This document shows positions 55,122 to 64,000 of a stretch of DNA of 64,000 bases, one piece after another (the stretch's first letter is position 1; every line of letters begins with the position of its first letter). The stretch spans positions 186,001 to 250,000 of the forward strand of contig UCJU01000001.1 in assembly GCA_900472925.1 (NCBI GenBank), read 5' to 3'. Made by a program: the position numbers and the translations under genes. Origin of the DNA: Hyphomicrobiales bacterium. GTDB lineage: Bacteria; Pseudomonadota; Alphaproteobacteria; Rhizobiales; Rhizobiaceae. The notes below the pieces were generated by a model, which was given only the letters and a program-made list of their open reading frames with translations, searched no databases and was not told the DNA's origin.

Positions 55122-56204
55122 ATGACCGAACTGGATACCTTGAAATCACAATTGATCTCGCAGATCACGGCTGCTGGAGATGAAGCCTCCATCGAGGCTG
55201 TGCGCGTGTCTGCGCTGGGCAAAAAAGGTTCGGTCTCCGAGCTTTTGAAGACGCTGGGCTCGATGACACCGGAGGAGCGTCAGACGCGCGGCGCTGCCAT
55301 CAACCAGCTCAAGAATGACATTACGGACCTGATTTCTGCTCGCAAAAGCGAACTGAAGGACGCAGCCATCACGGCGCGCCTCAAGGCCGAAACACTGGAT
55401 ATCAGCCTGCCGGTTCGCCAGTCGCCCGCAGAACGCGGTCGTATCCACCCGATCAGCCAGATCGTTGATGAGATCACCGCGATTTTTGCCGACATGGGCT
55501 TCTCCATCGCCGAAGGCCCGGATATCGAAACCGACTATTACAACTTCACGGCACTGAATTTCCCCGAGGGCCATCCGGCCCGCGAAATGCACGATACCTT
55601 CTTCTTCCAGCCAGATGAGAACGGTGAGCGCAAAGTGCTGCGCACGCACACCTCGCCTGTGCAGGTGCGCACCATGGAAGCACAGAAGCCGCCGATCCGC
55701 ATCGTCATTCCCGGCAAGACCTACCGTCAGGATTCGGACGCCACCCACTCGCCGATGTTCCATCAGGTCGAAGGTCTCGTTATCGACAAGAAGTCGAATG
55801 TCGGCAATCTGCGCTGGGTCCTTGAAGAGTTCTGCAAGACCTTCTTCGAGGTCGACAGCGTCGTCATGCGCTTTCGCCCCTCCTTCTTCCCCTTCACGGA
55901 ACCAAGCTTCGAAGTGGATATCCAGTGCGACCGCTCCGGCCCCATCGTCAAGTTCGGCGAAGGCAAAGACTGGATGGAAATCCTCGGCTGCGGCATGGTC
56001 CATCCGAACGTCCTGCGCGCTGGCGGGCTGGACCCGGATGAATATCAGGGCTTTGCCTGGGGCATGGGGCTGGACCGCATCGCCATGCTGAAATACGGCA
56101 TGCCCGACCTGCGTGATTTCTTCAACGCCGACGTCCGCTGGATGACCCATTACGGCTTCCGCCCGCTCGACATGCCGACATTGTTTGGTGGTTTGAGCAG
56201 TTAA
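55122..56204 (+). CDS. pheS: Phenylalanine-tRNA ligase alpha subunit
   Basis: A 360-residue class II synthetase subunit charging tRNA-Phe. It has an N-terminal coiled coil (residues 1-95) and catalytic motifs: [19 protein letters not shown] (about 107), [13 protein letters not shown] (motif 2 region, about 170) and [17 protein letters not shown] (motif 3, about 312). AGGAAAAT precedes the ATG. The stop is 11 bases before pheT. Confidence 0.97.
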   Translation: MTELDTLKSQLISQITAAGDEASIEAVRVSALGKKGSVSELLKTLGSMTPEERQTRGAAINQLKNDITDLISARKSELKDAAITARLKAETLDISLPVRQSPAERGRIHPISQIVDEITAIFADMGFSIAEGPDIETDYYNFTALNFPEGHPAREMHDTFFFQPDENGERKVLRTHTSPVQVRTMEAQKPPIRIVIPGKTYRQDSDATHSPMFHQVEGLVIDKKSNVGNLRWVLEEFCKTFFEVDSVVMRFRPSFFPFTEPSFEVDIQCDRSGPIVKFGEGKDWMEILGCGMVHPNVLRAGGLDPDEYQGFAWGMGLDRIAMLKYGMPDLRDFFNADVRWMTHYGFRPLDMPTLFGGLSS

Positions 56205-56215
56205 GGAGATAGACA

Positions 56216-58639
56216 ATGAAATTCACACTCTCCTGGCTGAAAGAGCATCTCGAAACGGATGCGTCTCTCGAACAGATCTGCGAACGCCTGACGGCGATCG
56301 GTCTCGAAGTCGAGGATGTCGATGACAAGGCGGCTTACAAGCCTTTCGTCATTGCCAAGATTTTGACGGCTGAAAAGCATCCCGAGGCGGACCGTCTCAA
56401 GGTGCTGAGCGTCGATGCGGGTGATGGAAAGCCGGTGCAGATCGTTTGCGGTGCACCGAATGCGCGCGCCGGTTTGGTTGGCGTACTTGCACGTCCGGGC
56501 GACTATGTTCCGGGCATCGATGTGACGCTGGCAATCGGCAAGATTCGCGGTGTGGAAAGCCATGGCATGATGTGCTCCGAAAAGGAGCTCAATATGTCCG
56601 ACAGTCATGATGGCATTATCGACCTGCCGCAGGATGCGCCGGTCGGCACGTCGTTCGCCACCTATGCCGGTTTGGATGATCCTGTCATCGAGATCAACCT
56701 GACGCCCAACCGCCCGGATTGCACCTCGATCTATGGCATTGCACGCGATCTGGCTGCGTCGGGTCTCGGCACGCTGAAGACGAAGCCGGCGCCGACTTTC
56801 AAGGTTGAAGGCGTAACCCCGATCGATGTCACACTCGACCTGGACGACGCAGCACTGTGCCCGGGCTTTGGCCTGCGCCTCGTGCGTGGCGTGAAGAACG
56901 GTCCGAGCCCAAAGTGGATGCAGCAGCGCCTTTTGGCCATTGGCCTGCGTCCCATCAATGCGCTGGTTGATATCACAAACTACATGACCTTCGATCAAGG
57001 TCGCCCCATGCACGTCTTCGACGCGGCAAAGGTCCAGGGCAACCTCGTGGTTCGTCGTGCCAAGGACGGCGAAACGATCCTCGCGCTCGATCAGCGTGAA
57101 TACAAGCTTGGGCCTGCCAATGTGGTGATAGCCGATGATAACGGCATCGAATCCATAGGCGGTGTCATGGGTGGCGAGCACTCCGGTTGCGATGAAAACA
57201 CCGTAGACGTTCTGATCGAGTCCGCGCTGTGGGACCCGATCAACATCGCCAAGACAGGCCGGTCGCTCGGCATTATCACTGATGCGCGTTACCGTTTCGA
57301 GCGTGGCGTGGACCCCGACTATATGGTGCTGGGTCTGGAGCGCACGACCGAATTGGTGCTGGAGCTGTGCGGCGGCACTGCGGCAGAGGCGAAGGTGGTG
57401 GGTTACAAGGGGTTCGAGCCAAAGTGGATCGATTTCCCTCTTTCCGAGGTCAAACGGCTTACAGGTCTGGATGTCTCGGCGGAAGAAACGCTCGACATCC
57501 TCAAGGGCCTCGGTTTCGGCATCGAAGGTTCTGGTGAGCGCGTCAGCGTCTCGGCGCCCTCCTGGCGCCCGGATGTGGATGGAAAGGCCGATCTGGTAGA
57601 AGAGGTCATGCGCATCCATGGCGTCGATAACATCAAGCCGGAGCCGCTGGAAAGCTTTGGCGCGGTCAATGGCCGCATCCTCACCACGCTGCAAATCCGC
57701 ACCCGCACGGCCAAGCGCTCGCTGGCCAGCCGTGGCATGCTGGAAGCGGTGACATGGTCCTTCATTCCGGAAGCGCAGGCAAAGCTCTTCGGCGGCGGTT
57801 CGCCCGCTTTGAAGCTTGCCAACCCCATCGCCGCCGATATGTCGGACATGCGTCCTTCGCTGCTGCCCGGCCTGCTGATGGCGGCCCAGCGCAATGCCGA
57901 CAAGGGCCATGGCGACGTAGCGATCTTCGAAGTTTCCGGCACCTATGAAGGTGACACGCCGGAAGCCCAGCGGCGCGTCGCCGGTGGCGTTCGTCGCGGC
58001 ACGGCATCGCTGGCCGGCTCCGGCCGCATGTGGTCCAACACGGCCAAGGGCGGCGGTAAGCCTGTGGATGTCTACGACGCCAAGGCAGATGCTCTCGCCG
58101 TCATCGAAGCCTGCGGCCTGCCGATGGGCAATGTCCAGATCGAAGCAGGCGCACCCGGCTGGTATCACCCCGGTCGCTCCGGTACCATCAAGATGGGCCC
58201 GAAAGTCATCTTGGGTTACTTCGGTGAGTTCCACCCGAAGACGCTGTCTGAACTGGATGTCTCCGGCGCATATGCAGGCTTCGAAATCTATCTCGACGCC
58301 ATGCCCGAGCCGAAGAAGAAGGCCACGCGTACCAAACCCGCTTTGGAACTGTCACCGTTTCAGACCGTCAAGCGCGATTTCGCTTTCGTGGTGGATCGCT
58401 CCGTCGAAGCAGGCTCCATCATCAAGGCCGCAACCAGCGCCGACCGCAAGCTCGTAACCGGCGTCAATGTCTTCGACGTCTTCGAGGGCGCGTCGGTCGG
58501 GGAGAACAAGAAGTCCATCGCCATCGAAGTCCAGATCCAGCCAGTCGACAAGACCTTAACGGATGAGGACTTCGAAGCCCTGACGGCCAAGATCGTCAGC
58601 AATGTCGAGAAATCGACCGGTGGCGTTCTGCGCGCATAG
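56216..58639 (+). CDS. pheT: Phenylalanine-tRNA ligase beta subunit
   Basis: An 807-residue subunit that edits mischarged tyrosine and binds tRNA. Domains in order: tRNA-binding EMAP/OB (about 40-150, [15 protein letters not shown]), B3/B4 editing (about 200-370, [15 protein letters not shown]), B5 (about 400-470), catalytic-like core (480-680) and the ferredoxin-fold anticodon domain (about 715-805). AAGGAG precedes the ATG. Heterotetramer with the pheS product. Confidence 0.97.
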   Translation: MKFTLSWLKEHLETDASLEQICERLTAIGLEVEDVDDKAAYKPFVIAKILTAEKHPEADRLKVLSVDAGDGKPVQIVCGAPNARAGLVGVLARPGDYVPGIDVTLAIGKIRGVESHGMMCSEKELNMSDSHDGIIDLPQDAPVGTSFATYAGLDDPVIEINLTPNRPDCTSIYGIARDLAASGLGTLKTKPAPTFKVEGVTPIDVTLDLDDAALCPGFGLRLVRGVKNGPSPKWMQQRLLAIGLRPINALVDITNYMTFDQGRPMHVFDAAKVQGNLVVRRAKDGETILALDQREYKLGPANVVIADDNGIESIGGVMGGEHSGCDENTVDVLIESALWDPINIAKTGRSLGIITDARYRFERGVDPDYMVLGLERTTELVLELCGGTAAEAKVVGYKGFEPKWIDFPLSEVKRLTGLDVSAEETLDILKGLGFGIEGSGERVSVSAPSWRPDVDGKADLVEEVMRIHGVDNIKPEPLESFGAVNGRILTTLQIRTRTAKRSLASRGMLEAVTWSFIPEAQAKLFGGGSPALKLANPIAADMSDMRPSLLPGLLMAAQRNADKGHGDVAIFEVSGTYEGDTPEAQRRVAGGVRRGTASLAGSGRMWSNTAKGGGKPVDVYDAKADALAVIEACGLPMGNVQIEAGAPGWYHPGRSGTIKMGPKVILGYFGEFHPKTLSELDVSGAYAGFEIYLDAMPEPKKKATRTKPALELSPFQTVKRDFAFVVDRSVEAGSIIKAATSADRKLVTGVNVFDVFEGASVGENKKSIAIEVQIQPVDKTLTDEDFEALTAKIVSNVEKSTGGVLRA

Positions 58640-58643
58640 TGGA

Positions 58644-58678
58644 AAGGATGAGCCTCATCAAAGGCTCATCCTTATTTT
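58644..58678 (+). terminator. Terminator of pheST
   Basis: AAGGATGAGCCT (58644-58655) pairs perfectly with 58662-58673 around a 6-base loop, followed by ATTTTC. Confidence 0.85.
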
Positions 58679-58745
58679 CAATTAAGATATTGATTTTTAT
58701 AATTTTTACACGCAAGATGCGGAAATTCCGTTTTTGGGTGTAAAA

Positions 58746-59777
58746 ATGTTTGAAATCAATGCCTTGAGTGGAGATGACGTTCGGGCGCTTGTTGATGTGA
58801 GGCAGCGTTATGAAGCTTTAGTGCAACTTCAGCACCAGCACTGGCACAGCTTCCGCGGCACCATGCGGTATGGGGAGCGCTCAGGTAAACAATATCTTCT
58901 TCGCCGCGTCGATAAGTCAGATCGCTCCCTGGGATCGAGAACGGAGCAAACCGATAAAGTCCTCGACAGATTCCAGACGGAGAAAGCGGCGATAGAGGCG
59001 CGCATCGCTGGGTTGAAGGCGGACATAGAGGCCCGTGCACCAGTGATGGCAGCGCGGGGCGTTGGCCGTCTTCCTATCGTCCCGGCGCGAATACTTCGCC
59101 GGCTGGATACAGCGCGTTGGCTGGGCGAGGGAGTCGTCGTCGTTGGAACGAATGCTTTGTTTGCCTACGAGGCGATGGCGGGCGTGCGTATCGTTTCAGA
59201 TGTCATTGCAACAGAAGATATCGATCTTTTAAGGGATGCGCGCCGCCGCATAAGCCTGACCACAAATGGCGTCAGCGAGCGCGGTTTGGTTGGCTTGCTT
59301 AAAGATGTCGATCCGACTTTTGCCGCTGTGCGTCAGGGCAGTTTCCGGGCTGTGAACCGGAGTGGCTTCATGGTGGATTTGATCGAACCCCTCTCGAAGT
59401 CTCCCCTGCATCAACCAGAAAGCGGCGTCTCCAATCATGAGGATGATCTTGTCAGCGTACAGATAGAAGGATTGGCTTGGCTCGTGAGCGCGCCGAAGAG
59501 TGAGGCCGTCATTCTTGATGAAACCGGCCTGCCGCTGAGAATGGTGACGATAGATCCGAGGGTTTTTGCGCTTCATAAACTGTGGCTGTCGGAAAAGGCA
59601 GATCGTGATCCGCTGAAAAAGCGCCGAGACAGACAGCAGAGCAATGTCGCTGCGCAAATCGCCCAACACCATTTAGGCCTAAGCTTCGAGGCTGAAGAGT
59701 TGAGCGCACTTCCGACGGCGTTGCGGCAGATGAGAGATCGCCTGGAGATGTCACCGCCGCCAAGTGCACAGTGGTGA
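58746..59777 (+). CDS. Orphan GSU2403-family nucleotidyltransferase-fold protein
   Basis: A 343-residue protein. An N-terminal helical region rich in charged residues (about 1-100, with QHQHWHSFRGTMRYG) precedes a minimal nucleotidyltransferase fold: VVVVGTNALFAYEAMAG (about 128-145, strand-helix with the G-[ST] motif) and TEDIDLLRDAR (about 156-166, carrying the Asp pair). The C-terminal part (VFALHKLWLSEKADRDPLKKRRD) resembles AbiEii/MenT-type folds. It matches the NTP_transf_8 description. No antitoxin or partner gene is adjacent, and an AT-rich stretch precedes it. Substrate and role unknown; an NTase toxin or tRNA-modifying role is speculation. Confidence 0.75.
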   Translation: MFEINALSGDDVRALVDVRQRYEALVQLQHQHWHSFRGTMRYGERSGKQYLLRRVDKSDRSLGSRTEQTDKVLDRFQTEKAAIEARIAGLKADIEARAPVMAARGVGRLPIVPARILRRLDTARWLGEGVVVVGTNALFAYEAMAGVRIVSDVIATEDIDLLRDARRRISLTTNGVSERGLVGLLKDVDPTFAAVRQGSFRAVNRSGFMVDLIEPLSKSPLHQPESGVSNHEDDLVSVQIEGLAWLVSAPKSEAVILDETGLPLRMVTIDPRVFALHKLWLSEKADRDPLKKRRDRQQSNVAAQIAQHHLGLSFEAEELSALPTALRQMRDRLEMSPPPSAQW

Positions 59778-59793
59778 CATCTCGCAGCGTTGT

Positions 59794-60795
59794 TTAACGG
59801 TTCGCCATTGCCGCCATCTGCTCGGGATACCGTCCACCCGCGACCTTTGCCGGAGACAAGAGCTCACCCAGCTTCGCAGCCTCTTCCGCACTCAGCACGA
59901 CATCCGCCGCTGCCACGTTTGCCTCCAGATTGGCGATTTTCGTTGTGCCGGGAATGGGGACGATGAAATCGCCTTGTGCCAGCACCCATGCCAGAGCCAG
60001 TTGGCCCGCGCTCACGCCTTTGTCTGCGGCCATCTCTTCGAGGAGCGTGATGAGCGCCAGATTGGCGTCGAAATTCTCCACCTGAAACCGGGGCAGGGAG
60101 CGGCGGAAATCGGTGTCCGAGAGGCCATCGAGCTTCTTTAATGCGCCTGTCAGCACACCGCGACCGAGCGGGCTGAACGGCACGAAGCCGATGCCGAGTT
60201 CGCGGCAGGTGTCGAGAACACCGTTTGTTTCCACATCACGGGTCCACAGCGAGTATTCGCTTTGGAGAGCTGTGATGGGGTGGGTGGCATGGGCCTTGCG
60301 GATGGTTTCGGCATTGGCTTCGGACAAACCGAGATGCCGGATTTTGCCAGCCTGCACCAATTCGGCCATGGCGCCGACCGTCTCTTCAATAGGCACATTG
60401 GGATCGACACGGTGCTGGTAGAAAAGGTCGATGACATCGATGCCCAGACGCTTGAGAGAGGCATCCGCCACGGCGCGAACATTCTCCGGACGGCTATCGG
60501 TGCCCACCATCATCTGTCCGGCAGGCTTGCTGGTATCGATCTTGAAACCAAACTTCGTGGCGATGGTCACCTTGTCACGATACGGCTTCAAACCTTTTCC
60601 GACGAGCACCTCATTGGTGTAGGGGCCGTAAACCTCTGCCGTATCGAAGAAGGTCACGCCGAGTTCGACTGCGCGGTGCAGGGTCGCGATGGACGCGCTC
60701 TCATCCGCAGATGGGCTGTAGGCGTGGCTCATGCCCATGCAGCCGAGGCCAAGCGCCGAAACCGAGAGATTGTTTCCGAGAATTCTGTTTTGCAT
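59794..60795 (-). CDS. Aldo/keto reductase
   Basis: A 333-residue NADPH-dependent oxidoreductase. Motifs: LGLGCMGMSHAY near residue 16, FFDTAEVYGPYTNEVLVGKGL with catalytic Asp/Tyr near 50-57, the catalytic Lys in IATKFGF near 80, and IVPIPGTTKIANLEAN at the cofactor site. It belongs to the YajO/AKR13-like group often called general oxidoreductase. Substrate unknown. Divergent from a LysR regulator whose start codon overlaps a palindrome. Confidence 0.9.
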   Translation of the reverse strand: MQNRILGNNLSVSALGLGCMGMSHAYSPSADESASIATLHRAVELGVTFFDTAEVYGPYTNEVLVGKGLKPYRDKVTIATKFGFKIDTSKPAGQMMVGTDSRPENVRAVADASLKRLGIDVIDLFYQHRVDPNVPIEETVGAMAELVQAGKIRHLGLSEANAETIRKAHATHPITALQSEYSLWTRDVETNGVLDTCRELGIGFVPFSPLGRGVLTGALKKLDGLSDTDFRRSLPRFQVENFDANLALITLLEEMAADKGVSAGQLALAWVLAQGDFIVPIPGTTKIANLEANVAAADVVLSAEEAAKLGELLSPAKVAGGRYPEQMAAMANR

Positions 60796-60893
60796 CTGTC
60801 TGGCCTTCCATCAAGAAATTGCCCGTCACTGCGAGCATGAGATGAAGATAGCCCAGCATGGCGGCAAAAATAATCGCTGCAATTTACGTCAGC

Positions 60894-60914
60894 TTGTTCT
60901 ATCATTTAGAACAA
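60894..60914. promoter_or_regulatory. Palindrome over the LysR start codon
   Basis: TTGTTCTA and TAGAACAA arms (8 bp, perfect) around TCATT span 60894-60914, so the last base is the A of the LysR ATG. The site is 99 bases upstream of the divergent aldo/keto reductase start. Likely an operator for the LysR protein or another regulator. Confidence 0.6.
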
Positions 60915-61804
60915 TGAACCGTATCCAACTGTCCCAATTGGCCGTTCTGGCCGCTGTTGCCGAAGGACGAAGCTTTCGCAAGGCGGCGGCAGAGCTGGGC
61001 ATAGCACCCTCTGCCGTCAGCCACGCGGTTTCCTCGCTGGAGGCAAGCCTTGGACTTCGCCTCCTCCATCGCACAACGCGCAGCGTCTCTCCGACGGAAG
61101 AGGGCAGGCGGCTTCTGGAGACGCTGGCCCCCGCGCTTGCAGATATCGATGCCGTGATCGGCGCGCTGGCAGAACATGGCGGTCGTCCCGCCGGGCCGCT
61201 GCGGATCACTATGCCACGTCTGGCTGCGGAAGACATCGTCGTTCCCCGGCTGGGCGAATTTCTTGACCGATACCCGGATATATCGCTGGAGATTTCCACC
61301 GATGACCGGTTCGAGGATATCGTTGCCAAAGGCTTTGACGCCGGTTTGCGGCTGGGTGAGAATCTGGAAGCCGATATGATTGCCGTTCGCGCCAGTGCCG
61401 CATGGCGCGGTGCCATTGTCGGCTCACCTGAATATTTCGAGAAGCACCCGATACCGCAGCATCCGCGCGATCTCATGCAGCACCGCTGCATTCGCCGCCG
61501 GTTTTCAAGCGGGCTGATCTACCGCTGGGAACTGGAAAAGGATGGCAAGCCACTGGTGGTCGATGTGCAGGGACCTCTGATCCTCTCCGACCAGAGCCTG
61601 ATACGCTCTGCGGTGATGGATGGCGCAGGCCTTGCCTTCGTGTTCGAGCAGCGGATCGAGAGGGACGTCAGAGAGGGCAACTTGGTCAGGGTGCTGGAAG
61701 ACTGGTGCGCGCCCTTTGATGGTTTCTATATCTACTACCCCTCGCGCCGACAGATGCGACCGGCGCTGAGGGCTTTCGTAGATTTCTTTCGCGTCAGAAC
61801 TTGA
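60914..61804 (+). CDS. LysR family transcriptional regulator
   Basis: A 296-residue regulator: HTH at residues 1-60 (AVAEGRSFRKAAAELGIAPSAVSHAVSSLEASLG) and substrate-binding domain of the DgcA/PA0477-like group (ISTDDRFEDIVAKGFDAGLRLGE). ATG 60914 is the family start and lies in the palindrome at 60894-60914, suggesting strong autorepression. The likely target is the divergent aldo/keto reductase. Its stop overlaps the convergent GNAT gene by 11 bases. Confidence 0.9.
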   Translation: MNRIQLSQLAVLAAVAEGRSFRKAAAELGIAPSAVSHAVSSLEASLGLRLLHRTTRSVSPTEEGRRLLETLAPALADIDAVIGALAEHGGRPAGPLRITMPRLAAEDIVVPRLGEFLDRYPDISLEISTDDRFEDIVAKGFDAGLRLGENLEADMIAVRASAAWRGAIVGSPEYFEKHPIPQHPRDLMQHRCIRRRFSSGLIYRWELEKDGKPLVVDVQGPLILSDQSLIRSAVMDGAGLAFVFEQRIERDVREGNLVRVLEDWCAPFDGFYIYYPSRRQMRPALRAFVDFFRVRT

Positions 61805-62237
61805 GCCGATAACGGATATGGCCGTCGCTCTTGACATAGGTGTCGTACAGCTTGCGAGCCTGCGCATTGTCGTCATTGGTATGCCAGTAAAGACGTGACC
61901 AGCCCTTGTCCGTGCAGATGGAAATCAGGTCATCGATCAGGGCGCGACCAATGCCTTTGCCGCGAATGGTGGCATCGATGAAGAGGTCTTCCAGATAGCA
62001 ATCCGGTGTCTTCACCCAGGTTGAATCGTGGAAGTGGTGGATGGCAAAGCCAACCACCTGTCCATCCAGCACCGCAAGCCGCGCAGACACGCGCGACGCC
62101 GGGTCCATAATGCGCGCCCACGTGTGGGCCGTTACATCCTCGGCCAGATCGACATTGTAAAAGGCAAGATAATCATTCCACAGCTTGAGCCAGTCCGCGT
62201 GATCTTGCGGGCGGGCGTCGCGAATATCCAGATCCAT
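61794..62237 (-). CDS. GNAT family N-acetyltransferase
   Basis: A 147-residue acetyltransferase; YLEDLFIDATIRGKGIGRALIDDLI (about residues 75-100) gives the acetyl-CoA RGxGIG loop, followed by WSRLYWHTNDDNAQARKLYDTY. Resembles diamine/aminoglycoside-like small acetyltransferases; substrate unknown. The ATG at 62237 directly adjoins the stop of the aldo/keto reductase at 62238, so both are in one transcript. Confidence 0.88.
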   Translation of the reverse strand: MDLDIRDARPQDHADWLKLWNDYLAFYNVDLAEDVTAHTWARIMDPASRVSARLAVLDGQVVGFAIHHFHDSTWVKTPDCYLEDLFIDATIRGKGIGRALIDDLISICTDKGWSRLYWHTNDDNAQARKLYDTYVKSDGHIRYRLKF

Positions 62238-63173
62238 TTATGCGCCAGCCTTGTCCAGAAGAGCCATCATCTCGTCCGTCAACGTCACCTCTGTCGCGCG
62301 CTTGAAGCTTTCCAGCTGGGAAAGACTGGTGGCGCTGGCAATGGGTGCGGTCACCGCCTGCTTGCGCAGCAGCCAGGCGAGCGCGATATCGGCGAGCTTT
62401 GCGCCGGTTTCGGCAGCGACCGCGTCCATCGCACCGAGAATGGCCAGACCGCGCGTGTTGACGTAATCGCCGACGCGGTAGGAGCGCGCAACGCCTTCCG
62501 TATCCGCCTTGTTGCGATATTTCCCGGTCAGGAACCCGGCAGCCAGACTATAGTAATTGATGACGCCGATATCTTCCTTCGCCGTCAATTCGGCGAGCGG
62601 CCCTTCAAACCGTTCGCGCGTGTAGAGATTATATTCGGGCTGCACGACATCGAACCGCGCCAGTCCGGTTTTCGCAGACACATCGAGCGCCTCTTGTAAC
62701 TGCGGCGCATCGTAATTGGAGCAACCGATGGAGCGTGCCTTGCCTTGCTCCTTCAGCTTGGTGAAAGCGCCAAGCGTCTCTTCGATCGGCGTCTCGGCAT
62801 CAGGCTTATGAGCGAGGTAGAGGTCGATATAATCAGTCTGCAAACGGCGCAGAGATGCGTCCACCGCTTCGGCAATCCGGCCAGCCTTGAGGCCCTTGTC
62901 GTATCCCACCTTGGAAACGATGATTGCCTTGTCGCGGGCAACGGTGCCGCGTTTCAGCCATTTGCCGATGACGGTTTCGGACTCGCCGCCCTGGTGGCCA
63001 TCAACCCACACGGAATAGACATCCGCCGTATCGATGGTATCGAAGCCTGCGTCGAAAAATGCGTCCAGCAAGTCGAAAGAGGTCTTCTCATCCGCAGTCC
63101 AGCCGAAGACGTTTCCACCAAACACGATCGGGGCGATGGACAGGCCGGTTCGGCCAAGCGTACGTTTTTCCAC
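62238..63173 (-). CDS. Aldo/keto reductase
   Basis: A 311-residue NADPH-dependent oxidoreductase starting GTG at 63173 (MEKRTLGRTGLSIAPIVFGGNVFGW). The catalytic Asp/Tyr pair lies in FDTIDTADVYSVWVDG near residue 45 and the Lys in IIVSKVGYDKG near 80. The C-terminus retains the cofactor segment APIASATSLSQLESF. A GGGAG stands 8 bases before the GTG, which decides against longer readings. Paralogous in fold, not closely similar, to the 59794 gene. Substrate unknown. Confidence 0.88.
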   Translation of the reverse strand: MEKRTLGRTGLSIAPIVFGGNVFGWTADEKTSFDLLDAFFDAGFDTIDTADVYSVWVDGHQGGESETVIGKWLKRGTVARDKAIIVSKVGYDKGLKAGRIAEAVDASLRRLQTDYIDLYLAHKPDAETPIEETLGAFTKLKEQGKARSIGCSNYDAPQLQEALDVSAKTGLARFDVVQPEYNLYTRERFEGPLAELTAKEDIGVINYYSLAAGFLTGKYRNKADTEGVARSYRVGDYVNTRGLAILGAMDAVAAETGAKLADIALAWLLRKQAVTAPIASATSLSQLESFKRATEVTLTDEMMALLDKAGA

Positions 63174-63286
63174 GGATAATACTCCCTTTGTTTTTTCTGA
63201 TGTACCGCAACAGTAGCAAGGGCATGGAGCCATAACCATTGAATTTCCTTGATGGCTGGCCGATGCTTGCGTGATGGAAACGACGC

Positions 63287-64000
63287 TTACGGCGAAACGG
63301 TTCGGTAAAAACTGGGCGGCTGTTCATGATGCTGCTGCCAGACGCGGCGCAGATGCCGCGCAGAGGCAAAGCCCGACCGCTCTGCAACGGCCTCCATATC
63401 CAGGCGGGAGTGTTCGAGAATGTCGCGGGCAAGATTGACGCGCATCAGGTTGATGTAATCCACCACGCTGATGCCGGTATGTTCACGAAACAGCCGGGAG
63501 AGGTGCCGTTCGCTCAAACCTGCTGCTCTTGCGAGCCGACCAAGCGACCACTCGGCCGCGGGATCTGCCACGATGGTATCCTGAACCCTGTGAACGGATG
63601 GGTGAATGTGGTTGCGACCGGAAAGCCATGGCGAAATTTGCGGGTCATTCGCCGTGCGCCTGATGTAGACGACCATGGTCTGGGCAATGCGTGCGGCAAC
63701 CACCGGGCTGGTGAGCGAGGACACCATGTGCAGCAAAAGATCGATGCCGGTTGAAATGCCAGCACTGGAAAAACATCTGCCGTCTTCCACGAACAGCCGG
63801 TTGTCGAGCACATGCGCCAAAGGCGCTAGCCGTCGCAACTTGTTCATGCAGTCGGCATGGGTGGTGCAGCGATGACCATCGAAGACGCCTGCTTCGGCGG
63901 CAATCAGCGCGCCGGAGCAGATGGAGACGACCGTCGTATCGTCGCGCAGTGTTGTGCGCAGCCAGTCCGCGAGAACGCGCCGCTCGGCTCGGCCTTGCTT
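63287..64000 (-). CDS. GlxA-type AraC regulator, 5' end outside the window
   Basis: The last 237 codons of a gene running off the right edge. The visible part begins in a DJ-1/PfpI-like domain (VVSICSGALIAAEAGVFDGHRCTTHADC, with the nucleophile-elbow-like Cys), and ends in an AraC HTH pair (WSLGRLARAAGLSERHLSRLFREHTGISVVDYINLMRV and AVAERSGFASARHLRRVWQQ). GlxA-like regulators respond to amines or glycine-betaine type metabolites; here the divergent neighbour is the aldo/keto reductase-GNAT pair, tail-separated by 113 bases. Target unknown. Confidence 0.88.
   Translation of the reverse strand, partial: KQGRAERRVLADWLRTTLRDDTTVVSICSGALIAAEAGVFDGHRCTTHADCMNKLRRLAPLAHVLDNRLFVEDGRCFSSAGISTGIDLLLHMVSSLTSPVVAARIAQTMVVYIRRTANDPQISPWLSGRNHIHPSVHRVQDTIVADPAAEWSLGRLARAAGLSERHLSRLFREHTGISVVDYINLMRVNLARDILEHSRLDMEAVAERSGFASARHLRRVWQQHHEQPPSFYRTVSP

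Noticed and set aside
56201-58234. A 677-codon open frame opposite pheT
   Set aside because: Antisense shadow of pheT; low-complexity composition and no known family.

Overview
The window reads as a GC-rich chromosomal segment of an alphaproteobacterium of the Agrobacterium/Rhizobium group. Three things point there: a ctp/Tad-type pilus cluster in the Agrobacterium order, a fused ferritin-iron exporter gene (mbfA) behind two Irr-type palindromes, and a histidine-degradation cluster using the HutF/HutG route. Most of it is chromosomal housekeeping and catabolic DNA. I see no insertion sequence, prophage, CRISPR array or integrase.

Layout. 1-2321: the end of a cytochrome bo3 quinol oxidase operon (cyoB fragment, cyoC, cyoD) and a SURF1-like assembly factor. 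2409-5346: nucleoside/base salvage (deoB, add, upp). 5406-7902: mmsA and a divergent LysR regulator. 7886-15166: a complete histidine utilisation cluster, hutIHGUD on the minus strand and hutF divergent, sharing a TATGTATATACATA palindrome. 15260-24366: mixed genes (EamA transporter, kduD, a DUF475/TerC membrane protein behind a possibly structured leader, MarR, NlpC/P60 peptidase, pncB, M17 peptidase, TPR lipoprotein). 24431-33354: Tad/Ctp pilus operon transcribed leftwards from the Flp pilin, with a small pilus-domain protein divergent at 33782. 34360-34446: tRNA-Leu(CAG).

34598-50226: a SelW-like protein, GNAT and XRE-cupin pair, lepA, a MocR regulator divergent from an EamA exporter, a GH25 lipoprotein, a large chemoreceptor, an alpha/beta hydrolase, a membrane AraC regulator, a TRAP binding protein, mbfA and a RidA protein. 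50429-52583: a TetR regulator behind three identical-type operators, a transglutaminase-like peptidase and a hydrolase. 52749-58639: a translation block, infC (AUU start)-rpmI-rplT, a kinase-fold protein, pheS-pheT. 58746-64000: an orphan nucleotidyltransferase-fold gene, two aldo/keto reductases, LysR, GNAT and an incomplete GlxA-type AraC regulator leaving the window.

How the parts work together. The hut genes convert histidine to glutamate, formate and ammonia in five steps. The Tad genes supply pilin, prepilin peptidase, secretin, lipoprotein, ATPase and platform proteins for a Flp pilus, but no TadE/F/G minor pilins are here. Several divergent gene pairs carry clear palindromes, so the most informative new signals in this window are regulatory. 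No obviously new multi-gene system was found; the best candidates for follow-up are the orphan nucleotidyltransferase, the DUF475 leader and the triple TetR operator.
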